64,000 bases of DNA from positions 52,660-116,659 of the forward strand of contig JAHDWN010000009.1 of the NCBI GenBank assembly GCA_023382675.1, in the 5' to 3' direction. Below, piece by piece: positions 45,806 through 54,638 of this stretch. This DNA comes from Anaerolineae bacterium (GTDB lineage Bacteria; Chloroflexota; Anaerolineae; Aggregatilineales; Phototrophicaceae). The notes under the pieces are model-generated. The model saw only the letters and a list, made by a program, of their open reading frames with translations. It made no database searches and was not told the DNA's origin. The position numbers and the translations under genes were made by a program. Positions within the stretch are counted from its first letter, which is position 1. Each line of letters starts with the position of its first letter.

Positions 45806-46393
45806 ATGGCAAAACAGAACAAAGTTACTTACTACAAGGATTTATCTCCCGAAGAAGAGCGTGAGTTGAATCTTTGGCTGAGATTCCTTTTAGAATCTGT
45901 CGAAAATGCTTGCACTCAAATTACCCGCTGGAAGAGAAATAGAAACGGTTGGGATCTTCAAATGTTCTTCGTTGCCGTTGGATGCATTGACGAGGCAATA
46001 GTTGGATTAGGCAATCTGGGTTTCTTTGCAGGAGCCGAACCAGAATTTTGGGATGTGCTCGATAAATTTCGGAGGGGTTGCACAGAACTCAAGCTGATTG
46101 ATTTAAGAAACAATATTCATAGAGATAGACTTTACAACCGGAAGAACAAAAGACGGAGAGCTCTGCCGGAAGGCCCAATCTTTATCCTTGGAGGCTACAA
46201 CCTTACAACTGACGAATATACGTTTTCGACAATCACCATTAATGTCTCGGATGCCTTTGCCCTGGTGCAAACCCTGCGCAGTGATATCGGGAAGATTTTT
46301 AGAAAGAAACTGACCAAATTCTACAAAACGCAGGAATATGAAAAAGGAATGATCCCCTGGACATTGCTCCACAGCTTTGAGACGAGCCGATAA
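45806..46393 (+). CDS. Hypothetical protein in A+T-rich insert
   Basis: A 195-residue soluble protein that I do not recognise. ATG at 45806 was preferred to a GTG 15 bases earlier; no good ribosome-binding site is visible for either. It is mainly helical with many Lys, Arg and Asn (ARG/LYS-rich CTQITRWKRNRNGWDLQ, IDLRNNIHRDRLYNRK) and begins YYKDLSPEEERELNLWLRF. The DNA has clearly lower G+C than the reductase and glycosidase genes around it, suggesting recent transfer. It is a lone gene that ends convergent with the thioesterase, 17 bases away. Confidence 0.55.
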   Translation: MAKQNKVTYYKDLSPEEERELNLWLRFLLESVENACTQITRWKRNRNGWDLQMFFVAVGCIDEAIVGLGNLGFFAGAEPEFWDVLDKFRRGCTELKLIDLRNNIHRDRLYNRKNKRRRALPEGPIFILGGYNLTTDEYTFSTITINVSDAFALVQTLRSDIGKIFRKKLTKFYKTQEYEKGMIPWTLLHSFETSR

Positions 46394-46410
46394 AACCAGA
46401 ATTCGCTCCA

Positions 46411-46908
46411 TTACGGCCCCATCACGCCGCAGACGGGCGCGGCCCAATCGAGGGCGGCGTCGCGTTCGATGCGCGCGTCGATCCGGGCGGCGATCTCCGG
46501 CGGGTAGGGCGCGGTGCGGCGCACGGTCATGTCGGCGAAGGCATTGACGCACTCGAAGATCGACGCCAGCGTGCCGCGGGTCTCGTTGACCATGAACATC
46601 AGGTAGTGGATGCGTTTCTGCGAGCGCCCCAGGATGCGGCTGTAGATCGCCACCGTGTCGCCGATGTGGACTTCGCGCAGATAGTGGACGTGATGCTCCA
46701 GGTCGAAGCCGCCGGTGCCATGCGCCGCATGATAGTCCAGCGTGACGCCGTAGCTTGCCGCCATCGGGTAGCCTGCGTCGTCAAAGAGCTGCATATACCA
46801 GCGCACGTTCATGTGCCCGTTCTCATCGCGATATTCAGGCGGGATGACCGTGCGCAGTTGCAGTGGCAGCGCCGTGACCTTCTCCAGGGGAATGGCGGGT
46901 GGCTTCAT
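46411..46908 (-). CDS. Hotdog-fold acyl-CoA thioesterase-like protein
   Basis: A 165-residue protein of the 4-hydroxybenzoyl-CoA thioesterase type. ATG at 46908 overlaps the stop codon of the beta-glucosidase gene (ATGA), so the two are co-translated. VIPPEYRDENGHMNVRWYMQLFDDAGYPMA holds the active-site region, although the acidic residue of the family motif (D-x-x-G-H) is here in DENGHMN. EHHVHYLREVHIGDTVAIYSRILG is the central helix and strands. It would cleave a thioester from an acyl carrier; the substrate is unknown. Confidence 0.82.
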   Translation of the reverse strand: MKPPAIPLEKVTALPLQLRTVIPPEYRDENGHMNVRWYMQLFDDAGYPMAASYGVTLDYHAAHGTGGFDLEHHVHYLREVHIGDTVAIYSRILGRSQKRIHYLMFMVNETRGTLASIFECVNAFADMTVRRTAPYPPEIAARIDARIERDAALDWAAPVCGVMGP

Positions 46909-48248
46909 GATCGGGCGGCGGCGACCTGCGCCATGTACTTGCCGCTGTCTTTGACGATGCGCTGCTGCGTCGCGAAATCGACGTAGACCATGCCGAAGCG
47001 CAGGCTGTAGCCGAACGCCCACTCGAAATTGTCGATCAGGCTCCAGACGAAATAACCCTTGAGCGGTACACCATCACGGACAGCATGGGCGGCGGCGGCG
47101 AAATGGCGCTGCAAATAGGACGTGCGCTCGGCATCGTGAATTTGCCCATCCTCGGTGAGAACGTCATCGTAGGGCGCACCGTTCTCGGTCACGTAGATGG
47201 CGCGCGGCGCGTAATCGGCGTGGACGCGCTTGAGGATCGCGTACAGGCCATCGGGATAGACCTCCCAGCCCATCGCGCAGTGCTCGCCTGCCTGCGGCAC
47301 GGTCATGATTTCGGTGTAGTGGCCACCGGGCGCATCGGCGACGACGTGGCGCGAGTAGTAGTTGACGCCGAGGAAATCGGTCGGCACGGAAATCTGCTCC
47401 ATATCGCCCGGCATGATGTCCGGCAGATCCGCCTGCCAGAGTTCGACCATGTCCGATGGATAGTGCCCGCGGAAAAGCGGATCGAGATACCAGCGGTTCA
47501 GATGGCCGTCGTGGCGCGCCGCCGCTTCCAGGTCTGCCGGGCGGTTGGTCGCCGGATCGACGTGGTACAGGTTGAGCGTGATGCCGACCTGCGCGTCCGG
47601 CACGGCGGAACGCAGTGCCTTGACCGCCGCCCCGTGCGCCAGCAGCGCATTGTGAGTCGTCACTAGCGCGGGTTTGACGCTCTCGCTGGTGAAACCCGGC
47701 GCGTGCTCGCCCATGACGTAGCCGAGCCAGGTGAAGACCCATGGCTCGTTCTGGGTGATGAAGAACTTGACCCGGTCGCCGAGTGCCCGCGCCACCACGT
47801 CGGTGTAGGCGACGAAATCGTCGATGATGCCGCGCCTCAGCCAGCCGCCTTCGTCTTGCAGCGGCTGTGGCAAGTCCCAGTGATAGAGCGTCAGGCTGGG
47901 GGTGATCCCGGCTTCGAGCAAGCCATCGACTAACCGGCTGTAGAAGTCGATGCCCGCCTGGTTGACCGGGCCACGGCCATTCGGCAGGATGCGCGACCAG
48001 GCGACCGAGAAGCGATACGAATTCAGATTGAGGCGTTTGAGCAGGCCGATGTCTTCCTGCCAGCGGTGATAATGATCGCAGGCGACATCGCCGGTATCGC
48101 CGTTACAAATTTTGCTCGGCGTGTGGCTGAAGCGATCCCAGATCGTTTCGCCGCGCCCGTCTTCGGCAACCGCGCCTTCGATTTGATAACTGGCGGTGGA
48201 GGCCCCCCAGAGAAAATCGGCGGCAAAGTGCGGGGTCTCACTGCTCAT
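46905..48248 (-). CDS. GH1 beta-glucosidase
   Basis: A 447-residue cytoplasmic glycosidase of family 1, full length. Clear motifs: FLWGASTASYQIEGA at the start, FFITQNEPWVF with the acid/base Glu, and IYVTENGAPYDD with the nucleophile Glu. NFEWAFGYSLRFGMVYVDF follows near the end. It releases glucose or related sugars from beta-glucosides such as cellobiose. No sugar-specific permease is adjacent. Confidence 0.95.
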   Translation of the reverse strand: MSSETPHFAADFLWGASTASYQIEGAVAEDGRGETIWDRFSHTPSKICNGDTGDVACDHYHRWQEDIGLLKRLNLNSYRFSVAWSRILPNGRGPVNQAGIDFYSRLVDGLLEAGITPSLTLYHWDLPQPLQDEGGWLRRGIIDDFVAYTDVVARALGDRVKFFITQNEPWVFTWLGYVMGEHAPGFTSESVKPALVTTHNALLAHGAAVKALRSAVPDAQVGITLNLYHVDPATNRPADLEAAARHDGHLNRWYLDPLFRGHYPSDMVELWQADLPDIMPGDMEQISVPTDFLGVNYYSRHVVADAPGGHYTEIMTVPQAGEHCAMGWEVYPDGLYAILKRVHADYAPRAIYVTENGAPYDDVLTEDGQIHDAERTSYLQRHFAAAAHAVRDGVPLKGYFVWSLIDNFEWAFGYSLRFGMVYVDFATQQRIVKDSGKYMAQVAAARS

Positions 48249-48363
48249 ACGCTGCTCCTTGGTCGTAGCGGTGTCTCAGGGCGCATATTGTCGCACAGAC
48301 CAGGGCTAACCCGCCAGCGTGTCACGAGTTCGCCACAACTCATCGCACTTTTCGCAAAGGTGC

Positions 48364-48369
48364 TATAAT
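48364..48369 (+). promoter_or_regulatory. Possible -10 box of the tatA promoter
   Basis: A consensus TATAAT lies 32 bases upstream of the tatA ATG, in the gap divergent from the beta-glucosidase gene. No good -35 box is present. Confidence 0.4.
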
Positions 48370-48400
48370 GATGCGCGAACGAGGAAAGTGAGGCACATAA

Positions 48401-48583
48401 ATGAACCTTGGACCGACCGAACTTCTGATTATTCTTGTCATCGTGCTGGTTCTGTTTGGCGTCGGGCGCATCTCGCGTATTGGCGGCGAACTGGGCAGCG
48501 CCGTCGCCAACTTCCGCAAAGGGCTGAACGATGGCAGTAAACAAGAAGCTGAGAAGAAAGCTGGCGACGAAACGCAGGCCTGA
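48401..48583 (+). CDS. tatA: Twin-arginine translocase TatA-type subunit
   Basis: A 60-residue protein: one N-terminal membrane helix (LGPTELLIILVIVLVLFGVGRI) followed by an amphipathic helix (LGSAVANFRKGLND) and a charged tail. This is the complete TatA/TatE pattern, including the conserved PTELLIILVIVLVLFG stretch and the FRKG turn. It forms the pore-like ring for folded proteins in Tat export. No tatC is adjacent. It ends three bases before the convergent hrcA. Confidence 0.9.
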   Translation: MNLGPTELLIILVIVLVLFGVGRISRIGGELGSAVANFRKGLNDGSKQEAEKKAGDETQA

Positions 48584-48586
48584 TGC

Positions 48587-49675
48587 CTACGTGTCGTCTT
48601 CTGCTTCATTATTGCTCTTGAGGGCGGGTGTCTCTTCATCGAAGACATCCGCCAGCATCTCGGTCATCACCGATGAGATGTAGCGGACAGTGCTCACCGC
48701 CCGTCCGTAATTGATGTGTGTCGGTCCCAGGACACCGATCGCGCCGCTGACCTGCCCGCGCAGACCATAGCGACTGATGATCATCGTCAGGTGGCTGAGT
48801 TCTTCCCAGCGACCGTTGCCGGCGATGATGATTTTGACTTCGTTCGGCTGCGGCGCGAGCAAATCCTTCAGGATCAGGTTTAAGAACGCACGCTCCTCGA
48901 AGACGCGCAGCGCTTGCTGTGCGCCCTCGGCATTCTGCTGGAATGCGCCGAGCATCTCGCTCAAGCCATCGCGATAGACCACGACCAACTGGTTGTTGTC
49001 TGCGCGTTCCATGAGATCCGCGATCAGTTCGACAATCTCGCGTTCCAGCATCCCCGTCTGCAAGCCCTTGATCCGCACTTTGTCGGCATCCAGGTCATAG
49101 CACAGCCCGTTGATGAGTGCTGCGACCTCGCTCAGGCGCGTCTGCGTCACCGGCTCGGCCAGCGTCAGCATCTGCTGGTGAACCGCGCCGCCCTGGAGCA
49201 CCATGACCATCAACACCAGACGCCCCTGCACAGAGATCAATTCCACGTGTTTATAGCGGCTGGCTTCGGCCATCGGCGGCGTGACGAGTGCGCCCGTCTG
49301 CGCGGTGCGCGCCAGCAGCGTCGCCGTCTGGCGCATCCACTGCTCGGTCGCCAGCGGCAGGCTCAGGAGCTTCTGGTTGATGAGCGTCTGCTCGGCCTCG
49401 TCCAGCTCGACGATGTTGAGCAGCTGGCGTACAAAGTAGCGGTAGCCATCCTGCGTCGGCACGCGCCCGGCGGAGGTGTGCGGCGCAGCGACGTAGCCAA
49501 GCTGTTCGAGCACCTGCATGTCGTTGCGGATGGTGGCGGAACTGACATCGAGCTTCTCGACGAGCGACTTGGAGCTGACCGGCTCCGGCGATTCTGTGTA
49601 AGCGCGGACGATCAGCGCAAGAATTGCTTCTTGTCTGCGGGTAAGTTCGGGTAACTGTACATCGTCAGTAGTCAT
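48587..49675 (-). CDS. hrcA: Heat-shock repressor HrcA
   Basis: A 362-residue repressor of groE and dnaK operons that binds CIRCE operators. The N-terminal winged helix (LTRRQEAILALIVRAY, DVSSATIRNDMQVLEQLGYVAAPHTSAGRVPT) is typical, and a GAF-like ligand domain follows, ending in IGVLGPTHINYGRAVSTVRYIS. No CIRCE-like repeat lies near the gene, and dnaK, grpE and dnaJ are not in the window. Confidence 0.95.
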   Translation of the reverse strand: MTTDDVQLPELTRRQEAILALIVRAYTESPEPVSSKSLVEKLDVSSATIRNDMQVLEQLGYVAAPHTSAGRVPTQDGYRYFVRQLLNIVELDEAEQTLINQKLLSLPLATEQWMRQTATLLARTAQTGALVTPPMAEASRYKHVELISVQGRLVLMVMVLQGGAVHQQMLTLAEPVTQTRLSEVAALINGLCYDLDADKVRIKGLQTGMLEREIVELIADLMERADNNQLVVVYRDGLSEMLGAFQQNAEGAQQALRVFEERAFLNLILKDLLAPQPNEVKIIIAGNGRWEELSHLTMIISRYGLRGQVSGAIGVLGPTHINYGRAVSTVRYISSVMTEMLADVFDEETPALKSNNEAEDDT

Positions 49676-49780
49676 GTCGTGAGTTTAGTCTGGTAAATCG
49701 TGATACCGGCAATTATCCTGGTGGCACCAATTGTAGCACACGTGGCTGCCGGGCAGATGACCAAGGGAGTGTAGAAGAAG

Positions 49781-50110
49781 ATGGGAATGCATACGTTCGA
49801 AGTCACCACTGGTAATTTCCAGAAAGAAGTTCTGGAGAGCAATGAACCAGTCTTGATCGACTTCTGGGCGGAATGGTGCGGGCCGTGCAAGATGATCGCG
49901 CCGATTGTCGACCAGATCGCCCAGGAATACGATGGCAAGCTGCGTGTCGGCAAGCTCGATACGGATACACATGGCGAAGTCGCCATGAAATACGGCATCA
50001 TGGGCATCCCGACCCTGCTCCTGTTCAAGGGCGGGCACGTCGCCGCGCGCATCACCGGCTACCAGCCGAAAGAGCGCATCGTCGGCCAGATCAAGCCGCA
50101 CCTCAGCTAA
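49781..50110 (+). CDS. trxA: Thioredoxin
   Basis: A 109-residue protein of the standard thioredoxin length. The active site is WAEWCGPCKMIAP, with the cis-Pro loop GIMGIPTLLLFKGG. It reduces disulfides in cytoplasmic proteins and could serve the ribonucleotide reductase 4 kb away. A strong terminator follows it. It is divergent from hrcA. Confidence 0.96.
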   Translation: MGMHTFEVTTGNFQKEVLESNEPVLIDFWAEWCGPCKMIAPIVDQIAQEYDGKLRVGKLDTDTHGEVAMKYGIMGIPTLLLFKGGHVAARITGYQPKERIVGQIKPHLS

Positions 50111-50137
50111 ATCGCGCACGACAACCGAGTCACATTC

Positions 50138-50173
50138 AGCGCCCGCCTGTTTTCTACGCCGGGCGCTTTTGTT
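50138..50173 (+). terminator. Intrinsic terminator after trxA
   Basis: AGCGCCCG at 50138-50145 pairs with CGGGCGCT at 50160-50167, followed by TTTGTT; it lies 28 bases after the stop codon. Confidence 0.88.
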
Positions 50174-50279
50174 GCCTGTTGTCCTCTGAGTGCTTGTCGA
50201 TCAACGGATAGTCGCGTATAGTGAACCCTTAGAACGCGCGTGCTGTATATTGATCGAGACAGCAACTGGAGGGATCGTG

Positions 50280-50600
50280 ATGAGCCAGTATCTTTACCTG
50301 CTGCGCACGACGCGCCTGGAGATGCTCACCGACGGCGGCACAGCGGACGAGGTACGCATCGTCGGCGACCACTTCAACTATCTCAAAGCGCAGATCGAAG
50401 CAGGAGTCGCCATCCTCTTAGGGCGCACGCAAACCGACGACGAGCGCACGTTTGGCATCGTCATCTTCAACGCCGACGATGAAGACTCGGCGCGCGTCAT
50501 CATGGATAACGATCCGGCGGTCAAACATGGCGTCATGACGGCGGAACTGTTCCCCTACCGCATCGCCCTCATCCGCGAAGCCAATGTGATCGCGCCCTGA
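50280..50600 (+). CDS. YCII-related domain protein
   Basis: A 106-residue protein beginning MSQYLYLLRTTRLEMLTDGG. ATG at 50280 has GGAGGG 10 bases upstream. The alpha/beta ferredoxin-like fold of YCII proteins is visible: a YLYLL strand, HFNYLKAQIEAGVAILLGRT, FGIVIFNADDEDSARVIMDNDPAVKHGVMTAELFPYRI. The role of this family is unclear; some members are dehydratase-like. The next gene starts about 20 bases later, so they form a pair. Confidence 0.8.
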   Translation: MSQYLYLLRTTRLEMLTDGGTADEVRIVGDHFNYLKAQIEAGVAILLGRTQTDDERTFGIVIFNADDEDSARVIMDNDPAVKHGVMTAELFPYRIALIREANVIAP

Positions 50601-50621
50601 GCGCGCGGAGGTACACCAACG

Positions 50622-51500
50622 ATGAACGACCAACCTGCCTCGCTGCCCGATTTCGACGCGCTCTGGGATTATGACCATCCCGCCGCCACGGAGCAGCAGT
50701 TCAGGGCACTGCTGCCAGGTGCCGAAGCCAGCGGCGATCTCGCCTACCTGCTCGAACTGCAAACCCAGATCGCGCGCACACTCTCACTCCAGCGTCGTTT
50801 TGACGCGGCGCACGCACTGCTCGATCAGGTCGAGCGCAAGCTGGATGGCGCACCGGCCCGCCCGCAGATTCGCTACTGGCTTGAACGCGGGCGTACCTAT
50901 AACTCCGCCGGGCAGCGCGATCAGGCCCGCCATTGCTTCGAATCCGCCTGGGAGCAGGCGCAGGCGGCGCGTGAAGATGGCTATGCCGTTGATGCCGCAC
51001 ACATGCTCGCGATTGTGGAGAGCGGTCAGGCTGCCCTCGACTGGAATCTCAAGGCGCTCGCCCTGGCCGAGAACAGCCCGCAGGAACGCGCGCGCAAATG
51101 GCGCGGCTCGCTCTACAACAACATTGGCTGGACGTATCACGACCATGGCGACTACCTGGCAGCGCTGGAGATGTTCCGCAAAGCGCTCGATCTCCGCCTC
51201 GCGGACGGCAAGCCAGGGCCGATCCAGATCGCCCGATGGTGCGTCGCCCGGACACTGCGCTCATTGGGGCGCGTCGAGGAGGCGCTCGCCATCCAGCAGG
51301 CGCTCCTGAACGAACACGATCCGAACGACGATCCGCCGGGTTACACCTACGAAGAGGTCGGTGAGTGCTTGCTGCTGCTGGGGCGCGAGGCCGAAGCCAA
51401 GCCATATTTCGCGCGTGCCTACGCTGTGCTCGCGCAGGATGCCTGGCTCGTCGCCAACGAACCCGCACGCCTGGTACGCCTGCGCACGCTGGGGCAATGA
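50622..51500 (+). CDS. TPR-repeat protein
   Basis: A 292-residue soluble protein of tetratricopeptide-type helices: AYLLELQTQIARTLSLQRRFDAAHALLDQVERKL, YWLERGRTYNSAGQRDQARHCFESAWEQAQ, and SLYNNIGWTYHDHGDYLAALEMFRKALDLRLADG. ATG at 50622 has GGAGGT upstream. It probably acts as a protein-binding scaffold; the partner is unknown. It is co-directional with the YCII gene. Confidence 0.85.
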   Translation: MNDQPASLPDFDALWDYDHPAATEQQFRALLPGAEASGDLAYLLELQTQIARTLSLQRRFDAAHALLDQVERKLDGAPARPQIRYWLERGRTYNSAGQRDQARHCFESAWEQAQAAREDGYAVDAAHMLAIVESGQAALDWNLKALALAENSPQERARKWRGSLYNNIGWTYHDHGDYLAALEMFRKALDLRLADGKPGPIQIARWCVARTLRSLGRVEEALAIQQALLNEHDPNDDPPGYTYEEVGECLLLLGREAEAKPYFARAYAVLAQDAWLVANEPARLVRLRTLGQ

Positions 51501-51632
51501 CTCGCACTTGCGCTGCCTACCCCAAGATCACGGCCAATCTGGAAATTCGCTTTGAACTTCAAAGATGCTGTAAAGTCTCTGTAGCGAGGATACTACTTAT
51601 AAAACTTACCCAATGAATGCGAGACAGAGACC

Positions 51633-52418
51633 ATGAATATCCCTACAATCGGTGGAGCGCAAGGAATCTTCGAAATATTCGTGCCCGGAATGTTTCTCCT
51701 TCTCAATCTTGTTGCCGTTGTATATTTGTTTCCCTTTACAGATAGCGAGACTAAACGGCTTCTCAGCGCCAGTGTTTCCAATGCACCACTTCTACTCGTA
51801 ATTGCGATTACATTTGGCTACCTTATCGGCATACTCCTTCGATTGTTCAGTCCGGATCGACCTGACAATTGGTCAGCTGCGTGGCAGCGAAGATTCAACC
51901 GTAACGCGCGTGCGAAAGACAGAAGCTTCAAACTCTATGCATCTGAGCGTTTCCCATACATCGGTTGGCTCGGCGAAATCTGTAGCAAATATCTTCCGCC
52001 AGAGGCTAAAGATTTCTACGATAAGGTATGGTTGAGCAGGAAACTTGAAGAGCGAAACAAGCCTTTTTTCAACTATTGCAAAGCCTTGATAAACACCCAC
52101 GACCAACGCTCATCCGCCGAAATCTACACTGCTGAATCACTTACACGTTATATCTCGGGGATGTTCTACGCTCTTGTTCTTTCTAGCATCGGCATCCTCC
52201 TCACGGTTATTCTCCAAAGGGTTCTATATGGTCAGGCGATGGCAGGGCTTATCTTGCTGCTCTTGGCATATCTGTTCTCGATCATAGTAATAGTCAGGCG
52301 CTTCAGAAATATCAGGTTAAAAGAAGTGGAGACGGTCTTCGCGGCAAGCCTAAAGAATCGGGAGATCTTCTTGAAGGAAGACCAGGAGTTACAGGGCGCA
52401 CCCGGCCGACCAACCTGA
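51633..52418 (+). CDS. Hypothetical membrane protein in A+T-rich insert
   Basis: A 261-residue protein with four membrane helices: two at the N-terminus (about 15-36 and 48-70) and two near 170-220, with a charged cytoplasmic loop in the middle that holds FPYIGWLGEICSKYLPPEAKDFYDKV. It ends in an amphipathic tail. I recognise no family. The DNA is richer in A+T than the neighbours, as is the gene at 45806, suggesting acquisition. It stands alone on the plus strand. Confidence 0.6.
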   Translation: MNIPTIGGAQGIFEIFVPGMFLLLNLVAVVYLFPFTDSETKRLLSASVSNAPLLLVIAITFGYLIGILLRLFSPDRPDNWSAAWQRRFNRNARAKDRSFKLYASERFPYIGWLGEICSKYLPPEAKDFYDKVWLSRKLEERNKPFFNYCKALINTHDQRSSAEIYTAESLTRYISGMFYALVLSSIGILLTVILQRVLYGQAMAGLILLLLAYLFSIIVIVRRFRNIRLKEVETVFAASLKNREIFLKEDQELQGAPGRPT

Positions 52419-52634
52419 TTCTTCCAGGCGTCGCTCCCCCGATGGGTACATCAAGCAGTGTGCTGTACTGGTGTATGCGCCTCATGCCACCTAATCTGGA
52501 TTATTCTTTGCGTCCATTGACCTGTTTCAGTGCGTGTCAGCTTGATGTTATGCGCGTGTGCTCTCTTTACCCGTTGCCAGACAGACCTGTTACAATCTGC
52601 CGCCGATCCGAATTATGGCAAAGGTTATAGTGTT

Positions 52635-53567
52635 ATGTTGCGTCTGGTGATCGATACGGATGCCGGGGTGGATGATGCGCAGGCCATCATGTTGGCGCTG
52701 GCGCATCCGGACGTTCAGGTGGAAGCCATCACGACCGTGACCGGCAACACCCATGTCGATAATGTGGTGCCGAATGTCTTCACCACGCTTGCCGTCATGG
52801 ACAAGCAGGTGCCCGTTTTTCGCGGTGCGGAACGCCCGTTGATCGCGCCCTGGGGCGCTGAGGCGGATTTCCATGGCAGCGACGGCCTGGGCGACGTGCC
52901 CAATCGCCCGTCGGTGACACAGAAACCGGAGAGCGAACACGGGGCATTGGCATTGATCCGGCTCGCCAACACCTACCCTGGCGAGCTGACGCTGGTGACG
53001 CTCGGTCCGCTGACGAACGTCGCCCTGGCGCTGCGCCTCGATCCGACGCTGCCATCGAAGATCAAGCAGCTCGTCTGGATGGGCGGCACGATCCGCGCGC
53101 AGGGCAACACGGCCATGGTCACTGCCGAGTGGAACATCTACTGCGATCCAGAGGCGGCCTACGTGGTGCTCGACGCCTTCCCGATGAGCACCATGCTCTC
53201 GTGGGAGACGACGCTCGATTTCCCCTTCACCTGGGCACAGTTCGATACACTCTGCCAGATAGACACGCGCGCCGGCCGCTTCTTCCGCGATATTTCGCAG
53301 AAGACGGCGGTCTTCCTGCGCCAGATCCGTCCCGATTTCGGCTATTTGCTGCCCGACCCGCTGGCGATGGCACTGACGCTGGAGCCGGACATCGTCCAGG
53401 CCAGCCAGACGCACCACGTCACCGTCGAACTGACCGGCACGGCGACGCGCGGACAGACCGTCATCGACTACATGCAGCTCACGCAAAAACCGGCCAACGT
53501 GCGCATCGTCACCGGGCTGGCGCTTGAGCGCGTGTATGCGCTGTTCGAGCGGATGCTGAAAGCCTGA
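52635..53567 (+). CDS. Inosine/uridine-preferring nucleoside hydrolase
   Basis: A 310-residue enzyme cleaving the N-glycosidic bond of ribonucleosides to base and ribose. ATG at 52635 gives MLRLVIDTDAGVDDAQAI with the calcium-binding aspartates (DTDAGVDD). FHGSDGLGDVP holds the conserved loop, and LVTLGPLTNVALAL and EWNIYCDPEAA match the family. It heads a long co-directional set that includes a nucleoside importer and a PfkB kinase, which supports a salvage role. The M42 peptidase starts 1 base after its stop codon. Confidence 0.92.
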   Translation: MLRLVIDTDAGVDDAQAIMLALAHPDVQVEAITTVTGNTHVDNVVPNVFTTLAVMDKQVPVFRGAERPLIAPWGAEADFHGSDGLGDVPNRPSVTQKPESEHGALALIRLANTYPGELTLVTLGPLTNVALALRLDPTLPSKIKQLVWMGGTIRAQGNTAMVTAEWNIYCDPEAAYVVLDAFPMSTMLSWETTLDFPFTWAQFDTLCQIDTRAGRFFRDISQKTAVFLRQIRPDFGYLLPDPLAMALTLEPDIVQASQTHHVTVELTGTATRGQTVIDYMQLTQKPANVRIVTGLALERVYALFERMLKA

Positions 53568-53568
53568 T

Positions 53569-54621
53569 ATGCCCACAGACGCCAACGCCCACACGTTTTC
53601 GCCGCTGCTGCGCACCTTGAGCAGCATCCCCGGCCTCTCCGGCCATGAAGACGTGATTGCGCGCCACATGGCCGACGCGCTGGCCGTGACCGCCGACGAG
53701 GTGACGGTTGATGCGCTCGGCAATGTGATCGCGCGCTTTGGCGCTGCCGGGCAAACGAGCATCGCCCTGCTCGCGCACATGGACACCATCGGCTTTCTGG
53801 TCAACCGTATCTTGGGTGATGGGCTGCTCGGCGTCGTGCCGGTCGGCGGCGTGAATCTCAAGGCGCTGCCCGGCGCGCCCGTCCGCGTCGGTGACCTGCC
53901 CGGCGTGATCGGCGTCCGCTCAGAGCACCAGGCGCGCGAGTCCGATACGCTCGCCACGGCCAGCAGCCTGTACATCGATCTCGGCCAGCCGGGCGCGGTC
54001 GAGATGACGACGCCGGTCGTCTATGCTTCGGCGCCCGTTGATCTGCCGGGCGGTTACTTCAGCGGCCCGTACCTGGATAACCGGGCGGGCTGCGCGGTGC
54101 TGCTGGAAGTCGCCCGCCGTCTGACGCGACCGCCTGACATGACGATTTACCTGATCGGCACGGTGCAGGAAGAGACCAACTGCCTGGGCGCATATCACGC
54201 GCTGCAAGCTACCCAGCCGAGCGCCACCATCTTCATCGACGGCACCGTCAGCCACGATACGCCGGACACGGCAGCGCTCGGACAGGTGGCGCTTGGCGGC
54301 GGCCCGGTGCTGACCGCCTACCTCTACACACGCGGCGGCAATAGCTGGCACGTACACCCCGGCCTGCGCACCCATCTCAAGCAAATCGCACGTGACAACA
54401 GCCTGCCCTATCAGCAGGACGCCGTCGAAGGCCTGATGAGCGATGCCAAAACCGCCGTCCTGCTGGGCCTGCCGAGCGCCATCGTCGGCATTCCTATGCG
54501 CGGCAAGCACTCGCCACTCGAAATCGTCTGCCTCGACGATCTCGAACACACCGTTCAACTGCTACTGCACGCCATCAGCCGCCCTTTGCCTGACCTGCGG
54601 CGCGGGCACCCCCGAAACTGA
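53569..54621 (+). CDS. M42-family metallopeptidase
   Basis: A 350-residue zinc enzyme of the glutamyl/deblocking aminopeptidase type. Metal-site motifs are LLAHMDTIGFLV (His, Asp), YLDNRAGCAVLLE and TVQEETNCLGAY (Glu pair), with PMRGKHSPLE near the end. M42 peptidases remove N-terminal residues from peptides, usually as large oligomers in the cytoplasm; some members act on other amide bonds. It is placed between the nucleoside hydrolase and a related enzyme; why peptidases sit in this set is unclear. Confidence 0.88.
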   Translation: MPTDANAHTFSPLLRTLSSIPGLSGHEDVIARHMADALAVTADEVTVDALGNVIARFGAAGQTSIALLAHMDTIGFLVNRILGDGLLGVVPVGGVNLKALPGAPVRVGDLPGVIGVRSEHQARESDTLATASSLYIDLGQPGAVEMTTPVVYASAPVDLPGGYFSGPYLDNRAGCAVLLEVARRLTRPPDMTIYLIGTVQEETNCLGAYHALQATQPSATIFIDGTVSHDTPDTAALGQVALGGGPVLTAYLYTRGGNSWHVHPGLRTHLKQIARDNSLPYQQDAVEGLMSDAKTAVLLGLPSAIVGIPMRGKHSPLEIVCLDDLEHTVQLLLHAISRPLPDLRRGHPRN

Positions 54622-54638
54622 GGATTGGAGAACTCGCG

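Noticed and set aside
48249..49780. CIRCE operator near hrcA
   Set aside because: No TTAGCACTC/GAGTGCTAA pair was found on either side of hrcA.
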